Assembly: GCF_019345525.1 (NCBI RefSeq)
Contig: NZ_JAHKRA010000013.1
Location: forward strand, 1-64,000
Reading direction: 5' to 3'
DNA: 64,000 bases
Origin: Flavobacterium sp. NKUCC04_CG
Lineage (GTDB): Bacteria; Bacteroidota; Bacteroidia; Flavobacteriales; Flavobacteriaceae
The notes under the pieces are model-generated. The model saw only the letters and a program-made list of their open reading frames with translations. It did no database searches and had not been told where the DNA came from. A program made the position numbers and the translations under genes. Of the stretch, positions 33,121-42,768 are shown piece by piece (the stretch's first letter is position 1; each line of letters opens with the position of its first letter).

Positions 33121-34125
33121 ATGGATTCTCTAACTCAAATTGTTTTAGGGGCAGCGGTTGGTAATGCGGTTCTCGGTACAAAAATTAAAAACAAAGCCAT
33201 TCTATATGGTGCGATTGCAGGAACGATCCCTGACTTAGATGTCGTTTTTGGTCTCTTTTTAGATCCAATTGTCGCGTTGGAAATCCATAGGGGGCTTACG
33301 CATTCCTTTTTATTCGCAACGGTTTTGGCGGTTTTGCTAGGATATGGGCTACATCGAATAGAGCGCGCTAAAGGTGTTAGTTTTAAAGAGGGTTTTAATC
33401 TCGTTTTTTTGGGACTGGTAACACATTCCTTTTTAGATGCATTTACTACCTGGGGAACGGAAATCTTGTGGCCTTGGAATTATTCTTTTGCTTTTAAGTC
33501 CATTTTCGTGGTTGATCCACTTTATACTTTACCTTTTATTTTTTTCTTAGTCAAATCAATGCGGGAAACCAAGGATATGAAACGGAGGATGAAGTGGAAT
33601 ACTTATGGTATAGTTGTCAGTTCGGCTTATTTATTGATCACTTTAATCTTGAAGTTTTTAGCCTACAACAAATTTGAAGAGAGTTTGGATAAACAACAGC
33701 AGGTTTTTAATTCCCTTGCAGTAAAACCTACTGCCTTTAATACGGTTTTATGGAATGGAATAGTTGAAATGGATTCCAGTTACTGGATTGGGACTTATTC
33801 CTTTTTTGATAAAGGCGAAATTGAGTATCAGGAATTCGATAAAAATTTGGAACTCCTTAAGGATATCGAAAAGGAACCTGTTGTAGAGCGGCTAATCGAT
33901 TTGTCAAATGGAGAATTTACCATGTCGAAATCAAAAAATCAGCTGTATTTTAACGACTTGAGATTTGGTTTGTTAAAGAGTTATCCAAAAGAAACTCAAT
34001 TTGCGTTTAGTTATCACTTGTTTGAGAATGCAGATGGCGTTTGGGAGGCTCAAGAGGTGAAAAAAGAAAAAAGAGATGGTGTTGTTATGCTGAAGAATAT
34101 GTGGACTCGAATCTTTGGCGACTAA
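33121..34125 (+). CDS. membrane-bound metal-dependent hydrolase (YdjM/DUF457-like)
   Basis: The 334-residue product has about four membrane spans in the first 180 residues with the family's histidine/acid motifs: GTIPDLDVVFGLFLDP, HRGLTHSFLFATVL and VTHSFLDAFTTWGTEILWPW. It has a soluble C-terminal domain (about 190-334) of unknown fold. The family is labelled metal-dependent hydrolase after E. coli YdjM, but its substrate is not known. It starts only 66 bp after the Lrp gene, so it may be read through partly from that promoter. Confidence 0.85.
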   Translation: MDSLTQIVLGAAVGNAVLGTKIKNKAILYGAIAGTIPDLDVVFGLFLDPIVALEIHRGLTHSFLFATVLAVLLGYGLHRIERAKGVSFKEGFNLVFLGLVTHSFLDAFTTWGTEILWPWNYSFAFKSIFVVDPLYTLPFIFFLVKSMRETKDMKRRMKWNTYGIVVSSAYLLITLILKFLAYNKFEESLDKQQQVFNSLAVKPTAFNTVLWNGIVEMDSSYWIGTYSFFDKGEIEYQEFDKNLELLKDIEKEPVVERLIDLSNGEFTMSKSKNQLYFNDLRFGLLKSYPKETQFAFSYHLFENADGVWEAQEVKKEKRDGVVMLKNMWTRIFGD

Positions 34126-34155
34126 TTTTTAACCAAATGCCTTTTGGATATACGG

Positions 34156-34183
34156 TTGCTCTAGGAGATTATATTTAACTTTG
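34156..34183 (+). promoter_or_regulatory. Bacteroidota-type promoter of yaaA
   Basis: TTG (34156-34158), N17, TAACTTTG (34176-34183). The predicted transcription start near 34190 leaves about 14 nt before the ATG. Confidence 0.65.
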
Positions 34184-34203
34184 AAAAGATAAAAGAGATA
34201 AAA

Positions 34204-34968
34204 ATGAAAATACTAATTTCACCTGCTAAATCATTAGATTATAATACAGCAGTTCCGTTTTCCTTTAAGACGGAGCCTATCTTTAAGAAACAAGTCAAGT
34301 TGGTAAATGAGGTGTTAAAGACTTACAGTCAAAAGGATTTGGCTGATTTAATGCATATATCAGCTAAGTTAGCTGAACTCAATTGGACGAGAAATCAAGA
34401 GCGAACTTTAAAAACCACTGCCGTTTCGCAAAATGTAAGGGCAGCCGTTTATGCTTTTAATGGAGATGTTTATAGCGGTTTAGATGCTTATACTTTAAAT
34501 GAAGAGCAGTGTGCTGATTTGCAGTTAAAACTCAGGATATTGTCTGGGCTGTACGGTTTGCTAAAGCCTTTTGATTTTATTGAACCTTATCGATTGGAGA
34601 TGGGTACAAAAATGAGTGTGGGAGAATCGGCGAATCTTTATGAGTTTTGGAAACCGTTGATTGCTGCGGCATTGAATAAGGAGATGAAAAAAGGGGAATT
34701 ATTGATTAATTTAGCAAGCGTAGAATACTTTTCTGCAGTTGATAAAAAAGCCTTAGTAGGGCAATTGGTAACACCAGATTTTAAAGAATTGAGAGCGGGT
34801 AAACTAAAATCGATCAGTTTTTTTGCTAAAAAAGCTAGGGGAATGATGGTGCGATATATCATCGAAAACCAAATAGAAACCATTGAAGGCTTAAAGGGGT
34901 TTGATACGGACGGTTATGCGTTTAGTGCGGATAATTCTACGGAAAATAAATTAGTATTTATACGTTAA
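34204..34968 (+). CDS. yaaA: peroxide stress protein YaaA
   Basis: The 254-residue product begins MKILISPAKSLDY, the signature of the YaaA family, and has the conserved LSGLYGLLKPFDFIEPYRLE region and the C-terminal FAKKARGMMVRYI. E. coli YaaA lowers free iron during peroxide stress and protects DNA; the protein has a helix-hairpin-helix-related DNA-binding fold. Length is normal. It has its own promoter and no obvious partner genes. Confidence 0.97.
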   Translation: MKILISPAKSLDYNTAVPFSFKTEPIFKKQVKLVNEVLKTYSQKDLADLMHISAKLAELNWTRNQERTLKTTAVSQNVRAAVYAFNGDVYSGLDAYTLNEEQCADLQLKLRILSGLYGLLKPFDFIEPYRLEMGTKMSVGESANLYEFWKPLIAAALNKEMKKGELLINLASVEYFSAVDKKALVGQLVTPDFKELRAGKLKSISFFAKKARGMMVRYIIENQIETIEGLKGFDTDGYAFSADNSTENKLVFIR

Positions 34969-35073
34969 TAAGCTGTCAGTCAATGATTTTTAAATAAGTA
35001 GGTCATTTTCCAATTAATAGTTGTTTTTTAAGCTCTTAATGATGAAATTTGACTTTTAAATACGTGAGCAATA

Positions 35074-36582
35074 ATGGAAGAAATACATTATATAAGTTCT
35101 GATGTTTTTTCAATGGAAACACTTCAGAAAATTATTATAGAAAATAAAAAAATAGAGCTCTCCGAAGAAGCTCGTGCAAATATTGAAAACTGCCGTGCTT
35201 ATCTAGATGAGAAAATGCGAACTCAGGATGCGCCTATATATGGAATTAATACCGGTTTTGGTTCGTTGTGCAATGTAAAAATTGACACGGAAAACCTTTC
35301 TAAACTTCAAGAAAATTTAGTAAAATCTCACGCTTGCGGAACCGGAGAGTTGGTTCCTGAAGAGATAGTGAAAATCATGTTACTACTAAAGATAAAATCA
35401 CTTAGTTTTGGGAATTCTGGGGTGCAATTAATCACGGTAGAACGCTTGGTTGATTTTTACAATCTAGATATTTTACCGGTTATTTACAATCAAGGGTCTC
35501 TTGGAGCTTCGGGTGATTTGGCTCCGCTAGCACACTTGTCTTTACCTTTAATCGGGGAGGGAGAAGTATATTATAAAGGTGTACAGCAACCGGCTAAAGA
35601 AGTCTTAACGCAATTGGGTTGGGAACCGATTAAGTTGCAATCCAAAGAGGGATTAGCCTTGTTGAATGGAACTCAGTTTATGAGTGCCTACGGTTGTTAT
35701 ATCTTGATGAAATCACAAAGACTATCGTATTTGTCCGATTTGATTGGTGCAGTTTCATTAGAAGCGTTTGATGGGCGTATAGAGCCATTCAATGAATTGA
35801 TTCACTTGGTTCGTCCACACAAAGGTCAGATTTTAACCGCTAAATTCTTTACTGAAGTTTTAGAAGGCAGTGAAATTATCGCACAACATAAAGAACACGT
35901 ACAGGACCCTTATTCTTTTAGATGTATTCCTCAAGTACACGGTGCTTCTAAAGATACTATAGACTATGTGTCTAAGATTTTTAAAACAGAAATCAATTCT
36001 GTAACTGACAATCCAAATGTGTTTCACAGTCAAGACTTAATCATTTCTGGAGGAAATTTCCACGGACAGCCCTTGGCGCTGGGATTGGATTTCTTGGGGA
36101 TAGCTTTGGCTGAGTTGGGTAATATTTCTGAACGTAGAACCTATCAGTTGATTTCAGGAACAAGGGGTTTACCTCCTTTCTTGGTTAATGATCCAGGATT
36201 AAACTCCGGTTTTATGATTCCACAATATACCGCAGCAAGTATAGTTAGTCAAAATAAACAATTAGCTACTCCGGCAAGTGTTGATAGTATAGTGTCTAGT
36301 AATGGGCAAGAGGATCATGTGAGTATGGGGGCAAATGGAGCTACAAAAACCTTGAGAATACTCGAGAATTTAGAGCGTATTTTGGCTATTGAATTAATGA
36401 ATGCTAGTCAGGCATTAGAGTTTAGAAAACCATTGAAATCTAGTGAATTGATCGAATCGTTTATCGGTATTTATAGATTGGATGTACCGTTTGTTAATGA
36501 AGATCGTATTTTGCATTATGATATTCAAAAATCGATATCTTTCTTAAATTCTTTTCAAATAGATTCTGAGGTCTTTTATTAG
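35074..36582 (+). CDS. hutH: histidine ammonia-lyase
   Basis: The 502-residue product converts histidine to urocanate and ammonia. The autocatalytic MIO cofactor arises from Ala145-Ser146-Gly147 in NQGSLGASGDLAPLAHLSL. Other family segments are YGINTGFGSLCNVKID, LLNGTQFMSAYG, VTDNPNVFHSQDLIISGGNF and SNGQEDHVSMGANGATKT. Tyrosine ammonia-lyases share the fold, but the conserved segments look like HutH. Other hut genes are not in the window. It is monocistronic, with a terminator after the stop. Confidence 0.95.
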   Translation: MEEIHYISSDVFSMETLQKIIIENKKIELSEEARANIENCRAYLDEKMRTQDAPIYGINTGFGSLCNVKIDTENLSKLQENLVKSHACGTGELVPEEIVKIMLLLKIKSLSFGNSGVQLITVERLVDFYNLDILPVIYNQGSLGASGDLAPLAHLSLPLIGEGEVYYKGVQQPAKEVLTQLGWEPIKLQSKEGLALLNGTQFMSAYGCYILMKSQRLSYLSDLIGAVSLEAFDGRIEPFNELIHLVRPHKGQILTAKFFTEVLEGSEIIAQHKEHVQDPYSFRCIPQVHGASKDTIDYVSKIFKTEINSVTDNPNVFHSQDLIISGGNFHGQPLALGLDFLGIALAELGNISERRTYQLISGTRGLPPFLVNDPGLNSGFMIPQYTAASIVSQNKQLATPASVDSIVSSNGQEDHVSMGANGATKTLRILENLERILAIELMNASQALEFRKPLKSSELIESFIGIYRLDVPFVNEDRILHYDIQKSISFLNSFQIDSEVFY

Positions 36583-36607
36583 TATCTTAGTATCAAAGTA
36601 TAACAAG

Positions 36608-36644
36608 ACCACACTTTTGTCTCTAAAAAGTGTGGTTTTTTTTT
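36608..36644 (+). terminator. terminator of hutH
   Basis: Stem ACCACACTTTT / AAAAGTGTGGT with a 7-base loop, then eight T residues. Confidence 0.85.
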
Positions 36645-36653
36645 ATATATTCC

Positions 36654-36661
36654 TATCTTTG
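36654..36661 (+). promoter_or_regulatory. candidate -7 element for the HD-domain gene
   Basis: TATCTTTG, 22 bp before the TTG start codon. No TTG -33 element at the expected spacing. Confidence 0.4.
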
Positions 36662-36683
36662 TTTGGATTAAAATTAAATCCTT

Positions 36684-37919
36684 TTGACTACAATAAATAA
36701 ACTAAAGCTGTTAAATGATCCTATATATGGATTTATTGCCATACCCAATACGCTGTTGTATGATTTGATTGAACATCCTTATTTTCAGCGACTGAGAAGG
36801 ATTTCTCAAATGGGCATGTCGTATTTGGTTTATCCAGGCGCACATCACACTCGATTTCATCATGCTTTAGGCTGTATGCATATGATGCAGAAAGCGGTAC
36901 AGGTATTGCGTTCTAAAAACATAGAAATCTCCGAAGAAGAAGAAACTGCACTTTATATTGCGATATTATTACACGATATAGGACATGGTCCTTTCTCGCA
37001 TGCCATGGAGCACAGTATAGTTGAGAACCTCTCTCATGAGTCCATTTCGCTGTTGTTTATGAATCGATTAAACGAAGAGTTTGATGGGCAATTGTCTTTG
37101 GCAATTCAAGTGTTTAAAGGGCAATATCATCGTAAGTTTATGTTGCAATTGATTTCGAGTCAATTGGATATGGATCGTATGGACTATTTAAAAAGAGATA
37201 GTTTTTACAGTGGTGTTGCGGAGGGAAACATCAATTCTGAACGTTTGATTCAAATGATTAATGTCAATGATGACACCTTAGTTGTTGAGGAAAAAGGAAT
37301 TTATTCTGTAGAGAAATTTATCGTTGCCCGTAGATTGATGTACTGGCAGGCTTATTTGCATAAAACCAGTGTCTGTGCTGAATTGATACTTATGCGGGTT
37401 TTAAAAAGAGCGAAGGAGTTAACTCATAAAGGAAAGGATTTATGGTGTAGTAATGCCTTGCAGTTTTTCCTGAAAAATCAAATTTTTTTAGAAGACTTTG
37501 ATGAAAATGCCTTGGAGCAATTTGCGCTTTTGGACGATTCTGATATTATCGGAGCCTTAAAAAGTTGGCAATTTCACGACGACTATGTGTTGTCGGAGCT
37601 CAGTCGGATGATTATTAATCGCGATTTGTTAAAAATTAGATTAATTTCGGAAAAAGTTTCTAAAGAAGAGGTGGAGGAGATGCGTTTGCAATGGATGACA
37701 AAAAACAATAGAAGTAAGGAGGAAGCGAGTTATTTTATTTTTAAGGGTAAAGTGAAAAATCAAGCCTATAAAAAATCGGAAGAACCCATTAGAATTTTGA
37801 AAAAAAACAAGGAAGTAGTCGATGTTTTGGACGCTTCTGATCAATTAAATCTAAAAGCGCTTTCAAAACCAGTAACAAAGTATTTTGTTTGTTACCCAAA
37901 AACCTTATTAGAAACCTAA
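36684..37919 (+). CDS. HD-domain phosphohydrolase (dGTPase-like)
   Basis: The 411-residue product has the HD metal site: PGAHHTRFHHALG (H59/H60), ILLHDIGHGPFSHAMEH (H97-D98) and a later Asp in QLDMDRMDYLKRDS. It resembles SAMHD1/dGTPase-like phosphohydrolases, acting on nucleotides in the cytoplasm. The start codon is TTG. Family similarity begins at NDPIYGFIAIPN, an in-frame stop lies at 36675-36677, and no ATG is available between them. It precedes the lipid A operon with a 30-bp gap and no terminator, so transcription may continue into lpxD. Confidence 0.88.
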   Translation: MTTINKLKLLNDPIYGFIAIPNTLLYDLIEHPYFQRLRRISQMGMSYLVYPGAHHTRFHHALGCMHMMQKAVQVLRSKNIEISEEEETALYIAILLHDIGHGPFSHAMEHSIVENLSHESISLLFMNRLNEEFDGQLSLAIQVFKGQYHRKFMLQLISSQLDMDRMDYLKRDSFYSGVAEGNINSERLIQMINVNDDTLVVEEKGIYSVEKFIVARRLMYWQAYLHKTSVCAELILMRVLKRAKELTHKGKDLWCSNALQFFLKNQIFLEDFDENALEQFALLDDSDIIGALKSWQFHDDYVLSELSRMIINRDLLKIRLISEKVSKEEVEEMRLQWMTKNNRSKEEASYFIFKGKVKNQAYKKSEEPIRILKKNKEVVDVLDASDQLNLKALSKPVTKYFVCYPKTLLET

Positions 37920-37949
37920 ATTTCAATAATATTTTATATTTTTGCGGTG

Positions 37950-38963
37950 ATGAAAATAACAGCAGGACAAATAGCGGGCGTTTTAGATGGGGAAATTGTA
38001 GGAGATTCTACGATTGAGGTTCATAAATTGGCCAAAATCGAAGAAGGTACGGCTGGTTCATTGACTTTTCTAGCCAATCCGAAATATTTAAGCCACATTT
38101 ATAGTACCAAAGCCTCGGTAGTTATTGTCAATAAGACTTTTGAACCCGAGCACGAAATACAAGCTACTTTGATTAAAGTAGATGATGCTTACCAGTCCTT
38201 TTCTAAATTATTGGAATATTACAATCAAGTGAAATTGATGAAGTCGGGCATAGAACAACCGTCTGTACTTTCAGAAGGAGTTGTTTATGGTGACGATTTA
38301 TATTTGGGCAGTTTTAGTTATATTGGAAAAAATACTCAAATTGGAAACAATGTAAAGATTTATCCCAATACATTTGTTGGAGATAATGTGGTTATTGGAG
38401 ATAATACCGTTTTATTTGCAGGAGTTCGAATTTATTCGGAAACTATAATCGGAAAAAATTGTACATTTCACTCTGGTGCAATAATTGGATCAGATGGATT
38501 TGGATTTGCTCCTTCAGAAGATGGCAGTTATACCAAGGTACCACAGATCGGAAATGTAATCATTGAAGATGATGTTGAAGTGGGATCAGGTACTACGATA
38601 GATAGAGCAACTTTGGGATCTACTTATATTCGAAAAGGGGTTAAATTGGACAATCAGATTCAAATTGCTCACAATGTAGAAATAGGAGAACACACTGTAA
38701 TAGCTTCGCAAACTGGAGTAGCCGGATCAACTAAAATAGGTAAATACTGTATGATAGGAGGACAGGTTGGAATCGTAGGACATATCGTGATTGGCGATCA
38801 TGTTAAGATTCAGGCCCAAACCGGAGTCAGTAGAAGCTTAAGCGATAATGAATCGGTTCAGGGATCGCCGCAATTGCCGTATCACGATTTTTTGAAATCG
38901 TATATACATTTTAAAAATTTACCAAAAATCGTTCAAGAAATTGATGATTTGAAAAAGAAATAA
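37950..38963 (+). CDS. lpxD: UDP-3-O-(3-hydroxyacyl)glucosamine N-acyltransferase
   Basis: The 337-residue product adds the second 3-hydroxyacyl chain in lipid A synthesis. It has the N-terminal uridine-binding domain (about 1-100), then a left-handed beta-helix of hexapeptide repeats with the diagnostic GSDGFGFAPSEDG segment and the catalytic His in IQIAHNVEIGEHTVIA. A C-terminal helix follows (FLKSYIHFKNLPKIVQEID). The ATG at 37950 is preferred over a GTG at 37947. A -7-like TATTTTTG at 37937-37944 lies so close that a transcript from it would be almost leaderless. It begins the lipid A gene run. Confidence 0.96.
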   Translation: MKITAGQIAGVLDGEIVGDSTIEVHKLAKIEEGTAGSLTFLANPKYLSHIYSTKASVVIVNKTFEPEHEIQATLIKVDDAYQSFSKLLEYYNQVKLMKSGIEQPSVLSEGVVYGDDLYLGSFSYIGKNTQIGNNVKIYPNTFVGDNVVIGDNTVLFAGVRIYSETIIGKNCTFHSGAIIGSDGFGFAPSEDGSYTKVPQIGNVIIEDDVEVGSGTTIDRATLGSTYIRKGVKLDNQIQIAHNVEIGEHTVIASQTGVAGSTKIGKYCMIGGQVGIVGHIVIGDHVKIQAQTGVSRSLSDNESVQGSPQLPYHDFLKSYIHFKNLPKIVQEIDDLKKK

Positions 38964-39016
38964 TACTTTATAATACGTATAAAGTGTGAAAATGTTTAAA
39001 AATAAAATATACTACT

Positions 39017-40408
39017 ATGGTTAAACAAAAAACCATCCAAAATGAAATATCCCTAGAAGGAGTTGGACTTCATACTGGACAGCAAGTGAAAATGACCTTG
39101 AAACCAGCGCCAATTAACAACGGATTTTCATTTGTACGAATGGATTTGGAGGGATACCCTGTTATCGAAGCAGATGCTACTTATGTGGTAAATACTCAAA
39201 GAGGAACTAATCTAGAGAAAAGAGGCGTTAAAGTACAAACTACGGAGCATGTCTTGGCTGCTTTAGTTGGTTGTGATTTAGACAATGTAATTATTGAAGT
39301 AAATGCATCAGAGCCTCCAATTATGGATGGTTCGTCTAAATATTTTGTTGAGGCTGTTGAAAAAGCTGGTGTGGTAGAACAAGATGCAGAAAGAGAAGAG
39401 TATATAGTTAAAGAAGTAATATCTTATGTTGATGAAGCTTCGGGTAGTGAAATTATCTTAATGCCATCCGATACGTATCAAGTAACGGCTATGGTAGATT
39501 TCGGTACCAAAGTATTGGGTACGCAGAACGCTACTTTAAAATCGCTGAGTAATTTTAAAGATGAAATTGCCAATTCTAGAACTTTTAGCTTTTTACACGA
39601 ATTAGAAACTTTATTGTCTCATGGATTAATTAAAGGAGGGGATTTAAACAATGCCATCGTTTATGTTGATAAGGATATTTCAGAAGAGACCATGAAGAAT
39701 CTTAAAGTGGTTTTCGGAAAGGAAACCATTAACGTAAAACCAAACGGAATATTAGATAATTTGACTTTGCATCATCCCAATGAGGCAGCCCGTCATAAAT
39801 TATTGGATGTTATTGGTGATTTGGCCTTGGTTGGGACCCGTATTAGAGGTAAAGTCATAGCCAATAAACCGGGGCACTTTGTCAATACGCAATTTGCTAA
39901 AAAACTATCCAAAATTATTAAAGCGGAAAAGCGAAATCAAGTTCCGGTCTATGATTTGCACAAAGAGCCTTTGATGGACAGTACGCAAATTATGGCTATG
40001 CTGCCACATCGTCCGCCATTCTTATTGGTCGATAAAATATTGGAAATGTCCGAAACTCATGTAGTAGGATTGAAAAATGTAACGATGAATGAACCTTTCT
40101 TCGTTGGACACTTTCCAGGAGCACCGGTTATGCCGGGAGTTTTAATAGTGGAAGCCATGGCGCAAACCGGCGGTATTCTTATCTTAAGCTCAGTTCCAGA
40201 TCCAGAGAATTACTTGACGTATTTTATGAAAATAGACAACGTTAGATTTAAACATAAAGTTTTACCAGGAGATACTTTAACTTTTAGATTGGAATTATTA
40301 TCTCCAATCCGTAGAGGAATTTGTCATATGCAAGCCAATGCTTATGCCAATGGAAAACTTGTCACTGAAGCAGAATTAATGGCGCAAATAGTGAAAAAAC
40401 AAAACTAA
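39017..40408 (+). CDS. lpxC-fabZ: LpxC-FabZ fusion: UDP-3-O-acyl-GlcNAc deacetylase / 3-hydroxyacyl-ACP dehydratase
   Basis: The 463-residue product fuses LpxC (about 1-305) and FabZ (about 320-463). LpxC, the committed step of lipid A synthesis, shows the zinc His H78 in TTEHVLAALVG, the ASEPPIMDGSS segment and the HHPNEAARHKLLDVIGDL zinc/catalytic motif. FabZ shows LPHRPPFLLVDKI, GHFPGAPVMPGVLIVEAMAQ and DNVRFKHKVLPGD. The fusion is typical of Bacteroidota and couples lipid A synthesis to fatty-acid elongation, which compete for 3-hydroxyacyl-ACP. It lies between lpxD and lpxA with small gaps. An 8-bp inverted repeat (38965-38985) separates it from lpxD. Confidence 0.98.
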   Translation: MVKQKTIQNEISLEGVGLHTGQQVKMTLKPAPINNGFSFVRMDLEGYPVIEADATYVVNTQRGTNLEKRGVKVQTTEHVLAALVGCDLDNVIIEVNASEPPIMDGSSKYFVEAVEKAGVVEQDAEREEYIVKEVISYVDEASGSEIILMPSDTYQVTAMVDFGTKVLGTQNATLKSLSNFKDEIANSRTFSFLHELETLLSHGLIKGGDLNNAIVYVDKDISEETMKNLKVVFGKETINVKPNGILDNLTLHHPNEAARHKLLDVIGDLALVGTRIRGKVIANKPGHFVNTQFAKKLSKIIKAEKRNQVPVYDLHKEPLMDSTQIMAMLPHRPPFLLVDKILEMSETHVVGLKNVTMNEPFFVGHFPGAPVMPGVLIVEAMAQTGGILILSSVPDPENYLTYFMKIDNVRFKHKVLPGDTLTFRLELLSPIRRGICHMQANAYANGKLVTEAELMAQIVKKQN

Positions 40409-40419
40409 AAAAAGATCGT

Positions 40420-41205
40420 ATGAATCAACCTTTAGCCTATGTTCATCCAGGAGCAAAAATAGCTAAAAATGTAGTGATTGAACCTTTTACAACGATCCAT
40501 AATAATGTTGAGATTGGAGAGGGGACTTGGATAGGATCCAACGTTACTATCATGGAGGGAGCTAGAATTGGAAAGAATTGCAATATTTTTCCAGGAGCTG
40601 TTATTTCAGCTGTTCCTCAGGATTTAAAATTTGGAGGAGAAGATTCCTTGGCCATCATTGGCGACCATACTACCATTAGGGAATGTGTAACCATCAATAG
40701 AGGAACTGTTGCCTCAGGAAAAACCACCATAGGTTCGAACTGTTTGGTTATGGCTACAGCACATATAGCACACGATTGCCATATTGGCGATAATGTAATT
40801 ATTGTTAACGGTGTGTTGCTTGGAGGACATGTAACGGTCGGAAATTATGCCATTATTGGAGGACTTTCGGCAGTGCATCAATTCATCAATATCGGAGATC
40901 ATGCCATGATTTCTGGAGGCTCACTTCTTAGAAAAGACGTGCCACCTTATGCTAAAGCTGCTAAAGAACCTTTGTCCTTTATTGGTATCAACTCTGTAGG
41001 TCTTAGAAGACGTGGATTTAGCACGGAAAAAATTCGTGAAATTCAAGATATTTATAGAATTCTCTATCAAAAAAATTACAATACCACTCAAGCATTAAGT
41101 ATCATCGAAGCCGATTTGGAAGCAACTCCAGAACGCGACGAGATTATTATGTTTATTCGAAATTCCTCAAGAGGGATTATGAAAGGTTATACGGGAATTT
41201 ATTAA
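40420..41205 (+). CDS. lpxA: UDP-N-acetylglucosamine O-acyltransferase
   Basis: The 261-residue product starts lipid A synthesis by transferring a 3-hydroxyacyl chain to UDP-GlcNAc. Hexapeptide repeats fill residues about 1-185, with the catalytic His region MATAHIAHDCHIGDNVIIVN and the AVHQFINIGDHAMISGGS segment. A helical C-terminal domain follows (NSVGLRRRGFSTEKIREIQD). It begins 11 bp after lpxC-fabZ and is followed 18 bp later by efp in the same operon. Confidence 0.98.
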   Translation: MNQPLAYVHPGAKIAKNVVIEPFTTIHNNVEIGEGTWIGSNVTIMEGARIGKNCNIFPGAVISAVPQDLKFGGEDSLAIIGDHTTIRECVTINRGTVASGKTTIGSNCLVMATAHIAHDCHIGDNVIIVNGVLLGGHVTVGNYAIIGGLSAVHQFINIGDHAMISGGSLLRKDVPPYAKAAKEPLSFIGINSVGLRRRGFSTEKIREIQDIYRILYQKNYNTTQALSIIEADLEATPERDEIIMFIRNSSRGIMKGYTGIY

Positions 41206-41223
41206 TTTATAAAACGATAAAAA

Positions 41224-41790
41224 ATGGCAAGTACATCAGATATTAGAAATGGATTGTGCATCAAATTCAATAACGATATATACAAAATAACGGAATTTTT
41301 ACACGTTAAACCGGGTAAAGGCCCTGCGTTTGTACGTACTAAAATGAAGAGTTTGACTAACGGAAAAGTATTGGATAATACTTTTTCTGCAGGACATAAA
41401 ATTGATCCAATCCGTGTGGAAACACATAAATTTCAGTTTTTATACCCAGAAGGTGATCAGTTTCACTTTATGCATGTAGAGACTTTCGAACAAATCACTT
41501 TATTGAAAAACATCTTAGATGCTCCAGATTTATTAAAAGAAGGAGAAAATGTAATGGTGCAAATCAATACGGAAACCGATATGCCTATCGCTGTTGATAT
41601 GCCTTCTTCGGTTGTGTTAGAAGTTACTTATGCAGAGCCAGGAGTTAAGGGAAACACGGCTACGAATGCTACCAAACCAGCGACAGTAGAAACGGGGGCT
41701 ACGGTAAACGTGCCTTTGTTTATTAATGAAGGAGATAAAATTAAAATTGATACTTCAAACGGTGCTTACATCGAACGTATTAAAGAATAA
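41224..41790 (+). CDS. efp: translation elongation factor P
   Basis: The 188-residue product relieves ribosome stalling at polyproline stretches. It has the N-terminal KOW-like domain with the modifiable loop HVKPGKGPAFVRTKMKSLTN, whose lysine in GKG is the usual post-translational target, and two OB domains (VLDNTFSAGHK; the C-terminal GDKIKIDTSNGAYIERIKE). The length is normal. It lies inside the lipid A operon between lpxA and the second lpxD-like gene, an arrangement seen in other Flavobacteriia. Confidence 0.98.
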   Translation: MASTSDIRNGLCIKFNNDIYKITEFLHVKPGKGPAFVRTKMKSLTNGKVLDNTFSAGHKIDPIRVETHKFQFLYPEGDQFHFMHVETFEQITLLKNILDAPDLLKEGENVMVQINTETDMPIAVDMPSSVVLEVTYAEPGVKGNTATNATKPATVETGATVNVPLFINEGDKIKIDTSNGAYIERIKE

Positions 41791-41832
41791 TTAGTTTTTG
41801 ATAGAAACTTTCAATATATTTAACTCAGATAA

Positions 41833-42768
41833 ATGAGATTTAAGAACGTTCAAGAATTGCAAACTATAGCTGAAATTATAGGCTGTAAATTTATAGGTAA
41901 TCCAGAGTTTGAAGTTTATGGTATGAATGAAATTCATGTTGTAAACACAGGAGAAATCGTTTTTGTTGACCACCCTAAATATTATGATAAAGCTTTAAAT
42001 TCTAAAGCGTCTATCATATTGATCAATAAAGATGTACCCTGTCCTGAAGGAAAAGCTTTGTTGATATCCGATGATCCTTTTAGGGATTTTAATAAGTTGT
42101 CAACCTATTTTAATCCTTTTAAACCTGCGGTAAAGGCAATTGCTGCCGATGCCCAAATAGGTGAAGGAACGCAGATTCAACCCAATGTTTTTATAGGCAA
42201 TGGTGTAATTATTGGACAGAATTGTGCGATACATCCCAATGTAGTTCTTTATGATGGAACCGTTATCGGAGATCATGTAGTGATTCATGCTGGAGCTATT
42301 TTAGGAGCAGATGCCTTTTATTTCAAAAAACGCCCAGAGGGATACGATCCGTTGATTTCATGTGGAAGAGTGGTTGTTGAAAATGGAGTTTCTATCGGAG
42401 CGGCTTGTACTATAGATCGCGGGGTAACCGGTGATACTACTATTGGAGCAGGTTCAAAAATAGATAATCAAGTACATATCGGACACGATACGGTAATTGG
42501 TAAAAAATGTCTTATTGCAGCGCAAACCGGTATAGCCGGTTGTGTTATTGTGGAAGACGAAGTGACTCTTTGGGGACAAGTAGGAACTACTAGCGGTATC
42601 ACCATCGGTGAAAAAGCAGTAGTATTAGGGCAAACAGGAGTAACCAAGTCCATTGAAGGGGGGAAGGTTTATTTTGGAACACCTATAGAAGAGTCTCGAG
42701 AGAAATTAAAACAATTGGCCAATATTAAAAAACTTCCTGAAATTCTAATTAAAGTAAAGAATATATGA
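41833..42768 (+). CDS. LpxD-like acyltransferase paralogue
   Basis: The 311-residue product is a second LpxD-family protein. It has an N-terminal domain (about 1-95) and hexapeptide beta-helix, and keeps a candidate catalytic His in QVHIGHDTVIGKKCLIAAQ. It differs from the canonical lpxD gene 4 kb upstream: GSDGFGF is replaced by GADAFYFKKRPEGYD, AHN by GHD, and the C-terminal helix is shorter. It may act in lipid A synthesis with other acyl or sugar specificity, or on another nucleotide sugar. Its stop overlaps the ATG of the next gene (ATGA). Confidence 0.85.
   Translation: MRFKNVQELQTIAEIIGCKFIGNPEFEVYGMNEIHVVNTGEIVFVDHPKYYDKALNSKASIILINKDVPCPEGKALLISDDPFRDFNKLSTYFNPFKPAVKAIAADAQIGEGTQIQPNVFIGNGVIIGQNCAIHPNVVLYDGTVIGDHVVIHAGAILGADAFYFKKRPEGYDPLISCGRVVVENGVSIGAACTIDRGVTGDTTIGAGSKIDNQVHIGHDTVIGKKCLIAAQTGIAGCVIVEDEVTLWGQVGTTSGITIGEKAVVLGQTGVTKSIEGGKVYFGTPIEESREKLKQLANIKKLPEILIKVKNI

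Noticed and set aside
39017..40408. LpxC-FabZ fusion as a novel arrangement
   Set aside because: This fusion is well known throughout Bacteroidota.
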